NCBI GenBank assembly: GCA_016866785.1
Contig: VGLH01000019.1
Span: forward strand, 1 to 39,722
DNA: 39,722 bases
Source: Candidatus Poribacteria bacterium
GTDB lineage: Bacteria; Poribacteria; WGA-4E; GCA-2687025
Direction of reading: 5' to 3'
Below, piece by piece: positions 25,315 through 33,600 of the stretch; the first letter of the stretch is position 1, and every line of letters starts with the position of its first letter. The notes under the pieces were generated by a model. It searched no databases. It had not been told where the DNA came from and saw nothing but the letters and a program-made list of their open reading frames with translations. Made by a program: the position numbers and the translations under genes.

Positions 25315-25333
25315 CGCGACGTCAAGGGAACGC

Positions 25334-26170
25334 ATGTCGGAGCGCCCGAAGGACCTGCGCGCGGCGATGCGCGCCTTCTACTCGTCGTCGGAGGTCTACA
25401 GAGGCCTTCTGGAGGCTCACGGCGAGTCCTATCAAGCCCCCTACGTCGAGCTCGTCAAACGCTGGACGCCCGACCGGGGCTCGCTCCTGGAGATCGGCGG
25501 TGGCAACGGCGTTGGCGCGAGGATGTTCGCCGAGGCGGGGTACCGGGTCGTCGGCACCGACGTCTCCCCTCTCTTCCTGCGAGACGCCGGCGAGTGGCGG
25601 CGCGAGAACCTCTCCTACACCGTCTGTGACGGCCTCGTGCTGCCCTTCCCGGACGGCCGGTTCGATATCGTCTGCTCCAACGAATACCTGGAGCACGTTC
25701 CCGACGCCCAAGCCGCGCTCGACGAGATGTCGCGCGTGACGGCTCCCGGAGGACGGGTACTGGTCTTGGGACCCAATCTTTGCTCACCCGTCGTGCCGAT
25801 GCGCGAGGCCGTTCGGTTCCTACTGGGTGGGCGGAGCGAGGGCGTCTGGTCGCGCAGCGCGCTGGATGGTCTGCGCCTCGCGTTTCGCAACGCTGCCACG
25901 CTGGAACGCAAGAAACGGCGGCGAGAAGTCCAATTCCTCTACCGCGATCCCGATCTGGACGACCAAGCCATCGGCGGCGACTCCGACAGCGCCTATCTGG
26001 CGAACCCCGTCGATCTGGAGCGATACTTCCGACGCGCCGGTTGGCGCATCGTGAAGATCGCCGACGGGTTCGGGTGGCGAGGGAGGCTCCTGTCCCGCAT
26101 CGCGCCACGCTACTCCCCCTATCTGTGCTTCGTCGCCGAGAAGCCCGGCGCTGTCCCGACAGGGCGATGA
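25334..26170 (+). CDS. Class I SAM-dependent methyltransferase
   Basis: A 278-residue methyltransferase of the UbiE/COQ5 or Methyltransf_11 type. Motif I LLEIGGGNGVG is at 51-61, the acidic residue after beta-2 is D76 (GTDVS), motif II is DIVCSNEYLEHVPD (111-124), and motif III includes GGRVLVLGPNL (139-149). The C-terminal 130 residues are less standard, with an Arg/Lys-rich segment (RNAATLERKKRRREVQ). AAGGGAAC precedes the ATG at 25334; longer in-frame readings from 25247 lie inside the lipoprotein. It is the last gene of the 22442-26170 run, before the repeat region. The substrate is unknown. Confidence 0.85.
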   Translation: MSERPKDLRAAMRAFYSSSEVYRGLLEAHGESYQAPYVELVKRWTPDRGSLLEIGGGNGVGARMFAEAGYRVVGTDVSPLFLRDAGEWRRENLSYTVCDGLVLPFPDGRFDIVCSNEYLEHVPDAQAALDEMSRVTAPGGRVLVLGPNLCSPVVPMREAVRFLLGGRSEGVWSRSALDGLRLAFRNAATLERKKRRREVQFLYRDPDLDDQAIGGDSDSAYLANPVDLERYFRRAGWRIVKIADGFGWRGRLLSRIAPRYSPYLCFVAEKPGAVPTGR

Positions 26171-26174
26171 GCCT

Positions 26175-26300
26175 CTGTCATTCTGAGCCGAAGGCGAAGA
26201 ATCTCGCGATAGCTGGAAGTCTTGAGCCAGGAATCTGGTCGCTCCAGACGATGCTTCGGGAAGCCTGCCCTGAGGGGAACCGAAGGGCTCAGCATGGCAG
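26175..26300. repeat. MITE-like element with 14-bp inverted ends
   Basis: The ends CTGTCATTCTGAGC (26175-26188) and GCTCAGCATGGCAG (26287-26300) are inverted copies matching at 12 of 14 positions. The left end continues into CGAAGGCGAAGAATCTC, a sequence pattern widespread in uncultured bacteria as an intergenic repeat. No coding capacity is seen in the 126 bases. Confidence 0.75.
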
Positions 26301-26313
26301 GGGAAGCCACATT

Positions 26314-26375
26314 GTAGGGGCGACGCGGTGCGTCGCCCGTCTCGCGATGTGGGCGACCCGTCGGGTCGCCCCTAC
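26314..26375. repeat. Double-hairpin GTAGGGGCGAC repeat
   Basis: An 11-bp perfect inverted repeat (GTAGGGGCGAC at 26314-26324 and GTCGCCCCTAC at 26365-26375) encloses two independent hairpins with 9-bp perfect stems and 3-base loops. One is GGGCGACGC with GCGTCGCCC (26318-26338), the other GGGCGACCC with GGGTCGCCC (26351-26371). Both share GGGCGAC ends. It follows the MITE-like element by 13 bases and may also terminate transcription between the methyltransferase and the phosphoesterase. Confidence 0.85.
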
Positions 26376-26454
26376 GAACGCCATCGTGTCTCCGAAACAA
26401 CAGCTCAGGACACCGTGCCCCGTGGATGGCAGACGAGAAGGAGACCCTTGAGCG

Positions 26455-26946
26455 ATGGTCCTCGGACTGATCTCGGACACGCACGACCGGCTCGACAAGC
26501 TGGAGCAGGGCGTTGCGCTGCTGGCGACGCGCCGTCCCGACCTCGTCGTCCATGCCGGCGACTTCATCTCGCCGTTCACCGCGCGGTACTTCAAGCCGGT
26601 CACCGATGCCGGGCTTCCGTTCGTCGGCATCTTCGGCAACAACGACGGAGAGCGCTTCGGCCTGCGTCGACTCTACGAGCACGTCGGCGTCATCCACGAA
26701 GACCCGCATGCCTTCGAGTTCGGCGGCAGACGTATTCTGCTGACGCACAAAGAGATTCTCGTCGATTCGCTGGCGCGCAGCGGCGATTACGACATCGTGC
26801 TCTATGGGCACACGCATCGCGTCGATGTTCGGACGGAGCCCTGTCTCATCGTGAACCCCGGCGAGGGCTGCGGCTGGCTCACCGGCAAGGCGACGCTCGC
26901 GTTCATCGACCTCGACGCGCTGAAAACAGAGATCGTCGAGTTCTGA
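26455..26946 (+). CDS. YfcE/MJ0936-type metallophosphoesterase
   Basis: A 163-residue calcineurin-like phosphoesterase with the full dinuclear metal motif set: DTH (D8, H10), GD (D36), GNND (61-64), the His of LLTH (H98) and GHTH (118-121). This small family has phosphodiesterase activity on model substrates and uncertain physiological roles. AGAAGGAGA lies about 10 bases before the ATG. It stands after the repeat region and before a two-domain acetyltransferase (33-base gap). Length and motif order are normal for the family. Confidence 0.93.
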   Translation: MVLGLISDTHDRLDKLEQGVALLATRRPDLVVHAGDFISPFTARYFKPVTDAGLPFVGIFGNNDGERFGLRRLYEHVGVIHEDPHAFEFGGRRILLTHKEILVDSLARSGDYDIVLYGHTHRVDVRTEPCLIVNPGEGCGWLTGKATLAFIDLDALKTEIVEF

Positions 26947-26979
26947 CACGTCACAGGATCGGGAGGCGACCCCAAACGC

Positions 26980-28008
26980 ATGTACCGACTTCTCGAGACG
27001 GAACGGCTCCGAACCGATGAGGACTTGGAGATCGGCGTCATCGTCGCACCGGACGCCGACCACATCGACGAAGTGACGCCCTTCCTAGCCCACAAGCCGC
27101 CTCCCTACGATGCGCACATCCGACGTTCTCTGGCGGGGCCCCTCGACGAGCTGGAGACCTACTTCTACGTCGGCAAGCGCGACGGGCGGATCATCACGAA
27201 CATCATGACCGTTGAACACGGTGGCGTCGGCATTCTGGGACACGTCTACACGACGCCCGGCGAGCGCCGCAAGGGAGCCTGTGACGCCGTCATGCGCCGC
27301 CAGATGGATGACTTCCGCGCGCGCGGCGGGAAGGCGCTCCACCTGGGAACCGGTTTCGACTCGGCGGCGTACCACATCTACCGCAGAAACGGCTTCAAGA
27401 GCGTCTACCCGCGATCAGGATTCATGCGATACTTCGCCTCAGCCGACTTCGACGCGCAGCACTTCGCCCGTCGAGACGCCGCCGCCCGTCCGATGCGGTG
27501 GTCGGACTGGGGCCCCATGACGGCGATCACCGGGCGAATCGGCGGCGACTGGCTGCGGTCGGTGCGCCATCGGCTGATGGGTCCGGTCAACTTCGAAGGC
27601 GGCTATCTGTCGCTGTTGCGACAGATCGAGCAGGAGGGACTCCAGGGGCGCATGCTGGTCACGACCGACGGACGACGCGTCGGGTTCGCCACCGTGGGAG
27701 TTCATCCGCTCTGGCGTGACGTGTCACTGCTCGACCTCCACTGCCACCCGAACTTCTGGGACGATGCGAAAGCCCTCTGGACGTCGCTCGATCATCCGAG
27801 CGGCAAGGTGCAGTGCTACGCGGACGAGACTTCGCACGCGAAGGTCGCGGCACTGGAAGGGCTGGGTTTCCGAGTTGAGGCGCGCTTGGAGAAGCAGATC
27901 CGGCGGTACGTGCGCCCGGATTGGCGCCCGGACGACTCCGACGACCCCATGTTCGACGATTCTGCGGCGGACGAGAGCCTCCTCGACGCCTTCGTGCTGA
28001 GCCTGTAA
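26980..28008 (+). CDS. GNAT acetyltransferase with two tandem domains
   Basis: A 342-residue protein. The first GNAT domain has the acetyl-CoA motif VYTTPGERRKGACDAV (about 90-105) and the C-terminal YHIYRRNGFKSVY. A second, weaker GNAT-like half (about 200-310) includes VGFATVGVHPLWRDVS and AALEGLGFRVEARLE, but lacks the clear R/Q-x-x-G-x-G/A loop, so it may only serve structure or dimerisation. The Shine-Dalgarno-like GGGAGG lies 15 bases before the ATG, longer than usual, so the start is not certain. The substrate is unknown. A 15-bp hairpin terminator follows the stop. Confidence 0.8.
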   Translation: MYRLLETERLRTDEDLEIGVIVAPDADHIDEVTPFLAHKPPPYDAHIRRSLAGPLDELETYFYVGKRDGRIITNIMTVEHGGVGILGHVYTTPGERRKGACDAVMRRQMDDFRARGGKALHLGTGFDSAAYHIYRRNGFKSVYPRSGFMRYFASADFDAQHFARRDAAARPMRWSDWGPMTAITGRIGGDWLRSVRHRLMGPVNFEGGYLSLLRQIEQEGLQGRMLVTTDGRRVGFATVGVHPLWRDVSLLDLHCHPNFWDDAKALWTSLDHPSGKVQCYADETSHAKVAALEGLGFRVEARLEKQIRRYVRPDWRPDDSDDPMFDDSAADESLLDAFVLSL

Positions 28009-28040
28009 GACTGCAACATCGGCACTCGCTGAACGCAAAC

Positions 28041-28076
28041 GCGCGTCCATCGCTTTGGCAGAAGCGATGGACGCGC
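28041..28076 (+). terminator. 15-bp perfect hairpin after the acetyltransferase
   Basis: GCGCGTCCATCGCTT (28041-28055) pairs exactly with AAGCGATGGACGCGC (28062-28076) around a six-base loop, 32 bases after the stop. No U-tract follows, so termination would rest on the strong stem or on Rho. Confidence 0.7.
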
Positions 28077-28090
28077 AAGGATCGAACGTC

Positions 28091-28111
28091 GAGTCCGCTG
28101 TTGGCGGACTC
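28091..28111. terminator. Second hairpin, 8-bp stem
   Basis: GAGTCCGC (28091-28098) pairs with GCGGACTC (28104-28111) around a five-base loop, 14 bases after the first hairpin. It may act as a back-up terminator; no U-tract is present. Confidence 0.5.
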
Positions 28112-28382
28112 ACGGTGAGGGCGCGACCCCCCACGTCGTGAATCTGTGCCACGCAACGTGACGAAAAGACGATGTCTCTGGATCGAGACCCTAGCCGTTT
28201 GAGCGAAGTGGGCGACAACGACGGACCCTCAAGCCGGGACCGACATCACCTGCGAGCCTCGCGCACTTAATAGACGCGAATACCATCCAGAATCCGACAT
28301 CTTTTTTCGGTCATACGTCACCTGCCGCGTGTGAGCGCGTTCGTTGGTGGCGACAGGCATCGACGCCCGCGGATCGGCAGAT

Positions 28383-28419
28383 GAAAGCCCCGCCGCACGT
28401 GACGCGCGACGGGGCTTTC
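28383..28419 (-). terminator. Terminator of the first secreted paralogue
   Basis: GAAAGCCCCG (28383-28392) and CGGGGCTTTC (28410-28419) form a 10-bp stem. Read on the minus strand it begins 29 bases after the stop at 28449 and has the classic A-tract/T-tract shape (GAAAG...CTTTC). Confidence 0.8.
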
Positions 28420-28448
28420 CTAGTTCGTTCTCTCTGGGCGTCGGAGTC

Positions 28449-29255
28449 CTAGAAGGACTTCAGGGATGCCCAGGAGGTGGTGAGCTTGGCGGCCGGCTCA
28501 ACGGCGGTCGAGGAGCCCAGCGTGATGACCCAGTTGTTGAAGAGCTCGGTCATGACGGCAGCGCGCGGCTGGGCGTCGTCGGCGACCTGAATGACGATCC
28601 CGACGCGTCCGCCGGTCTTGGTGTGCTTGATGATGACCGGGTCCATGTTCCCGCCATCGGCGCTGGTGCCGAATGCCATCTCGACCTTCCAGTTCGCGTC
28701 GCCGTCGACCTGCGCCTTCTTGAAGGAACGAGGAGCCTTGAACTCCTTGAGGCTGGGCAGGTACTTCTTCCCGTCGGCGGTCGGGATCGACTTGTTCCCG
28801 TCCGTCCAGAGGTCGAAGTTGGAGTTGGTGATCGTCTTGAGCCCGACATCGCCGTTGGAGCCGGCGCCCTGGTTCACGTAGAAGATGTAGTCGGCGGTGT
28901 TGAGAACCATGTTCCCGCCGTTGATGAACCCTTCGACGATCGAGTCGTCCTTCTGGGCGTTGCCGGGCGTGTAGATGGTCTCAGCGATGTCGCCGAAGAG
29001 GACGATGATGTCGATCTTGCCGTTGTTCGTGCGAGCCTTGGCGAAGTCGGCGAGCGCCTTCACATCGTAGTTCTTGATGCTGGCACCGACCTTGACGTCC
29101 TTCTTGAGGGCGTCGCCGATCTCCACGGCTTTCGCCTTGGCGATCCAGCCGACGTTGTCGTTGTAGAGGGCGATATCGCCGAGCGTGGCAGCCGAAGCGG
29201 TCAGAGCGGCGCCGAGCAGGAGGGCGCTCGTCACGCCGGTCATCTTGCGAAGCAT
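28449..29255 (-). CDS. Secreted protein of a two-member paralogous family, member A
   Basis: A 268-residue protein with a typical Sec signal peptide (1-22, ending TASA). The mature part begins TLGDIALYNDNVGWI and carries the shared family blocks NTADYIFY (about 119-126), NGDVGLK.IT.SNFD (about 133-147), APRSFKK.Q.D.D.NW, and DPVIIKHTKTGGRV, then QPR..V.TE..NNW near the C-terminus. The central IDIIVLFGDIAETIY and NGGNMVLNTADYIF have the feel of a glutamine-amidotransferase-like (ThuA) fold, but no Cys or other catalytic motif is seen. GAGGAGAACGG precedes the ATG. I do not recognise the family. It has its own promoter and terminator, so it is expressed alone. Confidence 0.82.
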   Translation of the reverse strand: MLRKMTGVTSALLLGAALTASAATLGDIALYNDNVGWIAKAKAVEIGDALKKDVKVGASIKNYDVKALADFAKARTNNGKIDIIVLFGDIAETIYTPGNAQKDDSIVEGFINGGNMVLNTADYIFYVNQGAGSNGDVGLKTITNSNFDLWTDGNKSIPTADGKKYLPSLKEFKAPRSFKKAQVDGDANWKVEMAFGTSADGGNMDPVIIKHTKTGGRVGIVIQVADDAQPRAAVMTELFNNWVITLGSSTAVEPAAKLTTSWASLKSF

Positions 29256-29285
29256 TGCCCGTTCTCCTCGTTGGTGTGAGACGCG

Positions 29286-29304
29286 CCGAGTTCCGCGAAC
29301 TCGG
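29286..29304 (-). promoter_or_regulatory. 5'-leader hairpin or operator of member A
   Basis: CCGAGTTC (29286-29293) and GAACTCGG (29297-29304) form a perfect 8-bp palindrome around a CGC centre. On the minus strand it begins about ten bases after the -10 box, so it is at the very 5' end of the transcript. It may stabilise the mRNA or bind a regulator. Confidence 0.5.
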
Positions 29305-29313
29305 TTTGGGTGG

Positions 29314-29343
29314 AGTATGTCAGGCTCGCGCGCCTGATGTCAA
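29314..29343 (-). promoter_or_regulatory. Sigma70-type promoter of member A
   Basis: On the minus strand a perfect -35 box TTGACA (29343-29338) is followed after 18 bases by CATACT (29319-29314) in ACATACTCC. The predicted start of transcription is near 29307, giving a leader of about 50 bases before the ATG at 29255. Confidence 0.7.
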
Positions 29344-29344
29344 T

Positions 29345-29371
29345 GCCGCCGGAACCGGGGGCTCCAGCGGC
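29345..29371 (-). terminator. Terminator of member B
   Basis: On the minus strand a 12-bp stem (GCCGCTGGAGCC with GGTTCCGGCGGC, two G-U pairs) with a three-base loop starts nine bases after the stop of member B. It abuts the promoter of member A, insulating the two genes. Confidence 0.65.
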
Positions 29372-29379
29372 GGTTGCTG

Positions 29380-30183
29380 CTAGCGGACACTCGTCTTGAT
29401 CTGACCCCAAGCGACGGACGCCTTGCCCTGCGGCTGCACGGCTTCCGGCGTCACGGCCTCCTTGAGCCAGTTGTTGAGCATCTCGGTCAGGACGGCGCCG
29501 CGGGGCTGGCCATCGTCGGAGACCTGGATCGCGATCGCCACGCGTCCGCCCGTCTTGGTGTGCTTGATGACGACGGGATCGAGGAAGTCGGCTCCGTTGT
29601 CGGCGAGAATGACCTCGATCTCCCAGTTCTTGTCGTTATCGATCTGGCTCTTCTTGAAGGAGCGCGGAGCGGAGAACGCCTTGAGGCTCGGCGTGTACTT
29701 CGCGCCGTCCTTGGTCGGCTTGTTCGCGTTGCCGTCAGTCCACTGGTCGAAGTTGCTGTCAGTGATGCTCTTGAGACCGACGTCGCCGTTCTGAACGCCG
29801 TCGGAGTAGTAGAAGATGTAGTCGGCGGTGTTCAGGAACATGTTGCCGTCGTCGAGCCACTTCTCGGCGAGGCTGCCGTCCGGTTGGGCGTTCCCGGACT
29901 TGTAGAGGGAGCCGGGGAACCCGCCGAATGTGATGATGACGTTGACCTTGCCGTTGCCGGAGCGCTTCTCGACCCAGCCCTGGATATCCTTGGCAGCGAC
30001 GATCTCAGCGCTCGGAGCGAGTTTCTGGTTCTTGACGATAGCATCAGCGCCTGCCTGGGCGGTTCCCGCTCCGATCCAGCCGACATGGGCGATGTAGATG
30101 CCGATGTCGCCGATCGGCTTGGCAGAAGCCGCGCCGACAAGAACCGCCGATCCGAGAATGGCACAAAGGATACTCTTGCGCAT
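29380..30183 (-). CDS. Secreted protein of a two-member paralogous family, member B
   Basis: A 267-residue paralogue of member A, with signal peptide (1-21, ending AASA) and mature start KPIGDIGIYIAHVGWI. The shared blocks match those of A: NTADYIFY, NGDVGLKSITDSNFD.WTDGN, APRSFKKSQ, DPVVIKHTKTGGRV and QPRGAVLTE.LNNW. The most different part is the N-terminal third (about 25-75), where A and B share little apart from the spacing. Lysine- and Asp-rich with many Asn, they look like abundant secreted or S-layer-type proteins, though no anchor is seen. GGAAGGAG precedes the ATG at 30183. It has a consensus promoter. I do not recognise the family; a ThuA-like fold is only a guess. Confidence 0.82.
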   Translation of the reverse strand: MRKSILCAILGSAVLVGAASAKPIGDIGIYIAHVGWIGAGTAQAGADAIVKNQKLAPSAEIVAAKDIQGWVEKRSGNGKVNVIITFGGFPGSLYKSGNAQPDGSLAEKWLDDGNMFLNTADYIFYYSDGVQNGDVGLKSITDSNFDQWTDGNANKPTKDGAKYTPSLKAFSAPRSFKKSQIDNDKNWEIEVILADNGADFLDPVVIKHTKTGGRVAIAIQVSDDGQPRGAVLTEMLNNWLKEAVTPEAVQPQGKASVAWGQIKTSVR

Positions 30184-30640
30184 TGGCTGTATTCTCCTTC
30201 CGGTCCGCGTGGTTGGTGGAGAAGACGTTCACGCGTTGCGGGATGGTGACTGAGACGGCTTTCCTTGTGGCTGAAAACCGCCACTATTATAGCGTTCCGC
30301 ACCGCGCAAAGCAAGGCGAACGAACTGACGCCATCGCATGGGATAGGACAGCACCTGATCGTATGGGCTTCGTTGGGATCGTCGCGTTCCGAGAGGAGGC
30401 ATCGCATCCGATACATACACGGCACTTCACCGGTGGAGGCAACTCGTCCGACCCCATATTCAGTGGATGAGGTCAGATGCAGACCTGCCAGACCCAACTT
30501 ACTTCCCATCGAAAATCGAACAGCCCTTGCCCGACACGATTCCCACAAGACCTCGACGCGAAGTCGTGATACGATTGCGTTCGGACTACTTCGATATGCC
30601 GAAGCTCGCCCTTTCTGCGTGCGTGAGGAGATAGCGCGTC
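30184..30640. other. 457-base divergent intergenic region
   Basis: This region separates member B from the cytochrome gene. It carries the minus-strand promoter at 30286-30314 and the cytochrome ribosome-binding site (GAGGAGATAG, about ten bases before 30641). I see no convincing gene or hairpin, and no clear plus-strand promoter for the cytochrome. The frames open here lack any start-site or composition support. Confidence 0.6.
30286..30314 (-). promoter_or_regulatory. Consensus promoter of member B
   Basis: On the minus strand TTGCTT (30314-30309) and a perfect TATAAT (30291-30286) are exactly 17 bases apart. The predicted start is near 30279, giving a leader of about 95 bases before the ATG at 30183. 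This is the best promoter in the window and implies strong constitutive expression. Confidence 0.8.
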
Positions 30641-33600
30641 ATGCGATACCGGCCCGACGAGACGCCCGTTGAGCAGAAATCCTACTCGGGGTTCTTTTTT
30701 CTGCTGGGCGTCGTCTCCCTGTTGGTGGCGGGGTGGGTCACGTTCAACGAGTTCCAGACCCGAAGACCGTGGAAGAAGTACCAGTCCGACTTCTACGAGC
30801 TGGAGCGCGTCCGGCTCAAAGCCGCCATCGATGACCTGGAAGCGGAGCTGGAGTCGCTGGGCGTCGATCCGGGCGATATCGACCAGATCGTTGCGCTCGA
30901 TACGTCCCTGTCGCCTCGCGAAATCGACGCCCTCGTCCGAGAGACGATGGTATCGACCTACGGAAGCGTCGAGGCGTTCAACGCGGCGTGGGCTAAGATC
31001 GACATCACCGAAGGCGGCGGGAAGGTCGCCCACGAAGTCGTCGACCGGGGATTCACGGACGCTTTCTGGCATAACGAGCTGACACTCGCCGACCTCGAAC
31101 GCATGTACCACGAGGAAGACGGCAAGCTGCGCATTCAGAGCGCGCGCCGTGACGCCGAGTACTACGAATACTCGACCGACCGCGATGCCGAGTCGGAGAA
31201 ACGCCGCTTCGAACGCGCCGACCGGTTCATGAACGAGCGCATCCAGGGACGGGATGCCGCCATCGCCGCGTTGCGCGGTGCCACCGATACGATGCGCCTA
31301 TGGCTCGCCGACTTCCAGAAGGCGAAGGGAGCCGCACAGACGCGCAAGGAGCAAGAAGGACTTCAGGGCTATTCCGGCGAAGTCATCGCACTCGCCAAGG
31401 ACCTGGATGCCGCGCGCGACCAGCTTGGGCTCGTCCAGTACAACCTGATCGGGCTCCTGACGCAGTTCAAGGAGGCGAAGCGCCCCCAGATCCGGCAGGT
31501 CATCCTCGGCGAGGTCGCCCACGAGACGAACAACGTCGATCGCTGCGCCACTTGCCACATCGTCGCCGACAAGGACGGCTACGACATGTGGATCAGCGAC
31601 GCGGCGTCCGTGCTCGACACCGGGGCTCTCGTCAAGGCGACGCCCGTCCCGGACCGCCTTGGAACCTTCACGCCGAATCCCGCGCGCGTCGTCGGCGATC
31701 TGAGCGAGCTCGTCCTGAGCCGTCCCGCCCAGAAGGGCAAGCTGTGGAGCGAGCCGCTCGTCTACATCAACGGAGTTCGCGTCTACCCGGAGCAGGGGTT
31801 CCGCGTCTCAGGCTGGACCGTGCGGTGGGATACGGAGTTCGCTCAGGCACAACTCACCGGCGGCGCGGTCATCGAAGTCCTACAGGCATATCCGAAGCTC
31901 TACCAATCGCATCCGCATCGGGAAGCGCTTTTCACCGCGCACCCCAACGAGAAGTTCGCCTGCATCACCTGCCACGACGGTCAGGGACGAGCCTTGACCT
32001 GGACCGACGCCGGGTGCGACTTCCGGGAGAATCCGGACAGCCCGAGCTCACCCATGTTCTACTGGGAAGCGCCCGTCCTGTCGAACGCGTCCAAGCTGGA
32101 CGGAGCCATCGAAGCCGCCAAGGCGGTTCTGCCTCAGCAGGCGCTCGCCGAGATCGCGCGCTACCTGCACGTTCCTGTCTCGGTGGTCGTGCGGCATGAG
32201 GCATCGCTCGACACCGACTGGAGCTATCGCCGCACGTCGCACTTCCACCCGAAGGTCAATGGCGAGCCCTTGGGCAGCTTCGCGGAAGCGAAGTGTCGTT
32301 CGTGCCACAACGAGGCGCTGGAGCTCGACTACGCGCCCACGCTCTCCAAGGCGAAGCGGCTGTTCGAGAAGCTGGGCTGCGGCGGATGCCATCTCGTCGC
32401 CGACTACGAGCGACTCCTCTACGATCCGCAGGTCGACTACGTCGAGTACCGCCGAGCCCAAGTGGGCCCGTCGCTCACGTGGGACGCGCGCCTCGCCGCC
32501 GCTTCCCAATCTCCGCCCGGCGTTCCGAATCGCGGCATCGGCTGGAAGCTGAATGAGAAGACCGGGCAGCAGTGGATGGTCAACTGGCTCAAGAACCCCC
32601 GGAGCTACCTGCATGACACGCGGATGCCCAGCTATCGGTTGTCCGACGCCGAAGCCAAGGCGCTGACCGCGTTCCTCTTGGCTCCGACCGGCTGGGGGTC
32701 GAGCATGTCCTCGTCGCCGTTGGCTTCAGCGGGCGAAGCCGGGGGTTTCCAGTTGGTGGCGGACACATCGGCGACCTCCTCGGCGGATGTGCCGATCAAC
32801 CCGGACAACGTGCGCAAGGGCGAGCTCCTCGTCGTCAACACGGGTTGCCTCGCGTGCCACCAGATCCGCGATTCGCAGACGGGCACCATGCGCGGGAACA
32901 CGTTCGGACCCAACCTGTCGATGGCGGGCTCCAAGCTGAGCCGAAAGTTCCTCGAGCAGTGGCTGGAGAACCCGCGCACGTACGACCCGAAGACGATCAT
33001 GCCCGCGATGTTCGACAACGTCTCTCCGACGGAGCGGCGTGACCAGATTCGAGCGATCACCGACTACCTGCTGGCGCAGAACGACACGTCATGGATGCGG
33101 AGCAGCGAGTCCTTCGAGATCACGCCGAAGCTCATCGAGCAGGGCGAACGCATCTTCGGACCCTCTGGCAAGGGCTGTGTCGGCTGCCACTACTTCGAGG
33201 CGGACATGCCGGACGGATCGGGAGGCACGCGCAAGGTCGGCGGAGCCGCATGGCTGGGGCAGCAGATCGGACCGGAGCTCACCGATTTCGGCATCAAGAA
33301 GCCCGAAGTGCTCGACTTCGGATTCGCGAAGCACCGCGAAATCGCCTACTTCGGTGACCGCAACGCCCTCCTGTGGGGCGAGCTCCTGCGCGAGAACGAA
33401 GACGGCTCCATCGTCGTGCGCACCGTGGCGAACCAGGCGGATCCGAACGCGGCAAAGGGATTCTTCTACAAGAAGGGCGAGGACCTGACGGAAGTCTCCA
33501 TCGCCGCCGACATGCCGCGGAGCGTCACGAAGGTCGAGAACACCTGGCACGACTGGGCGTTCAACAAGATCAAGGAGCCGAACCTCTACGCGACGGAGGT

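Larger units (their letters stand above)
28009..28448. other. 440-base intergenic region with three hairpins
   Basis: Between the acetyltransferase and the first secreted paralogue there is no credible gene. It holds three strong hairpins: 28041-28076, 28091-28111 (plus-strand side) and 28383-28419 (the minus-strand gene's terminator). The stretch 28180-28330 is AT-richer with a T6 run (28303-28308), but I see no promoter/terminator pair that would define a small RNA. It could be an old gene remnant or a small-RNA locus. Confidence 0.5.

Noticed and set aside
29370-29400. Idea that the two secreted paralogues form one operon
   Set aside because: A stem-loop after member B and a TTGACA promoter before member A separate them.
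28344-30249. Two plus-strand frames (311 and 291 codons) opposite both secreted paralogues
   Set aside because: Both resemble each other only because the real paralogues on the other strand are similar; the minus-strand genes have signal peptides, promoters and Shine-Dalgarno sites.
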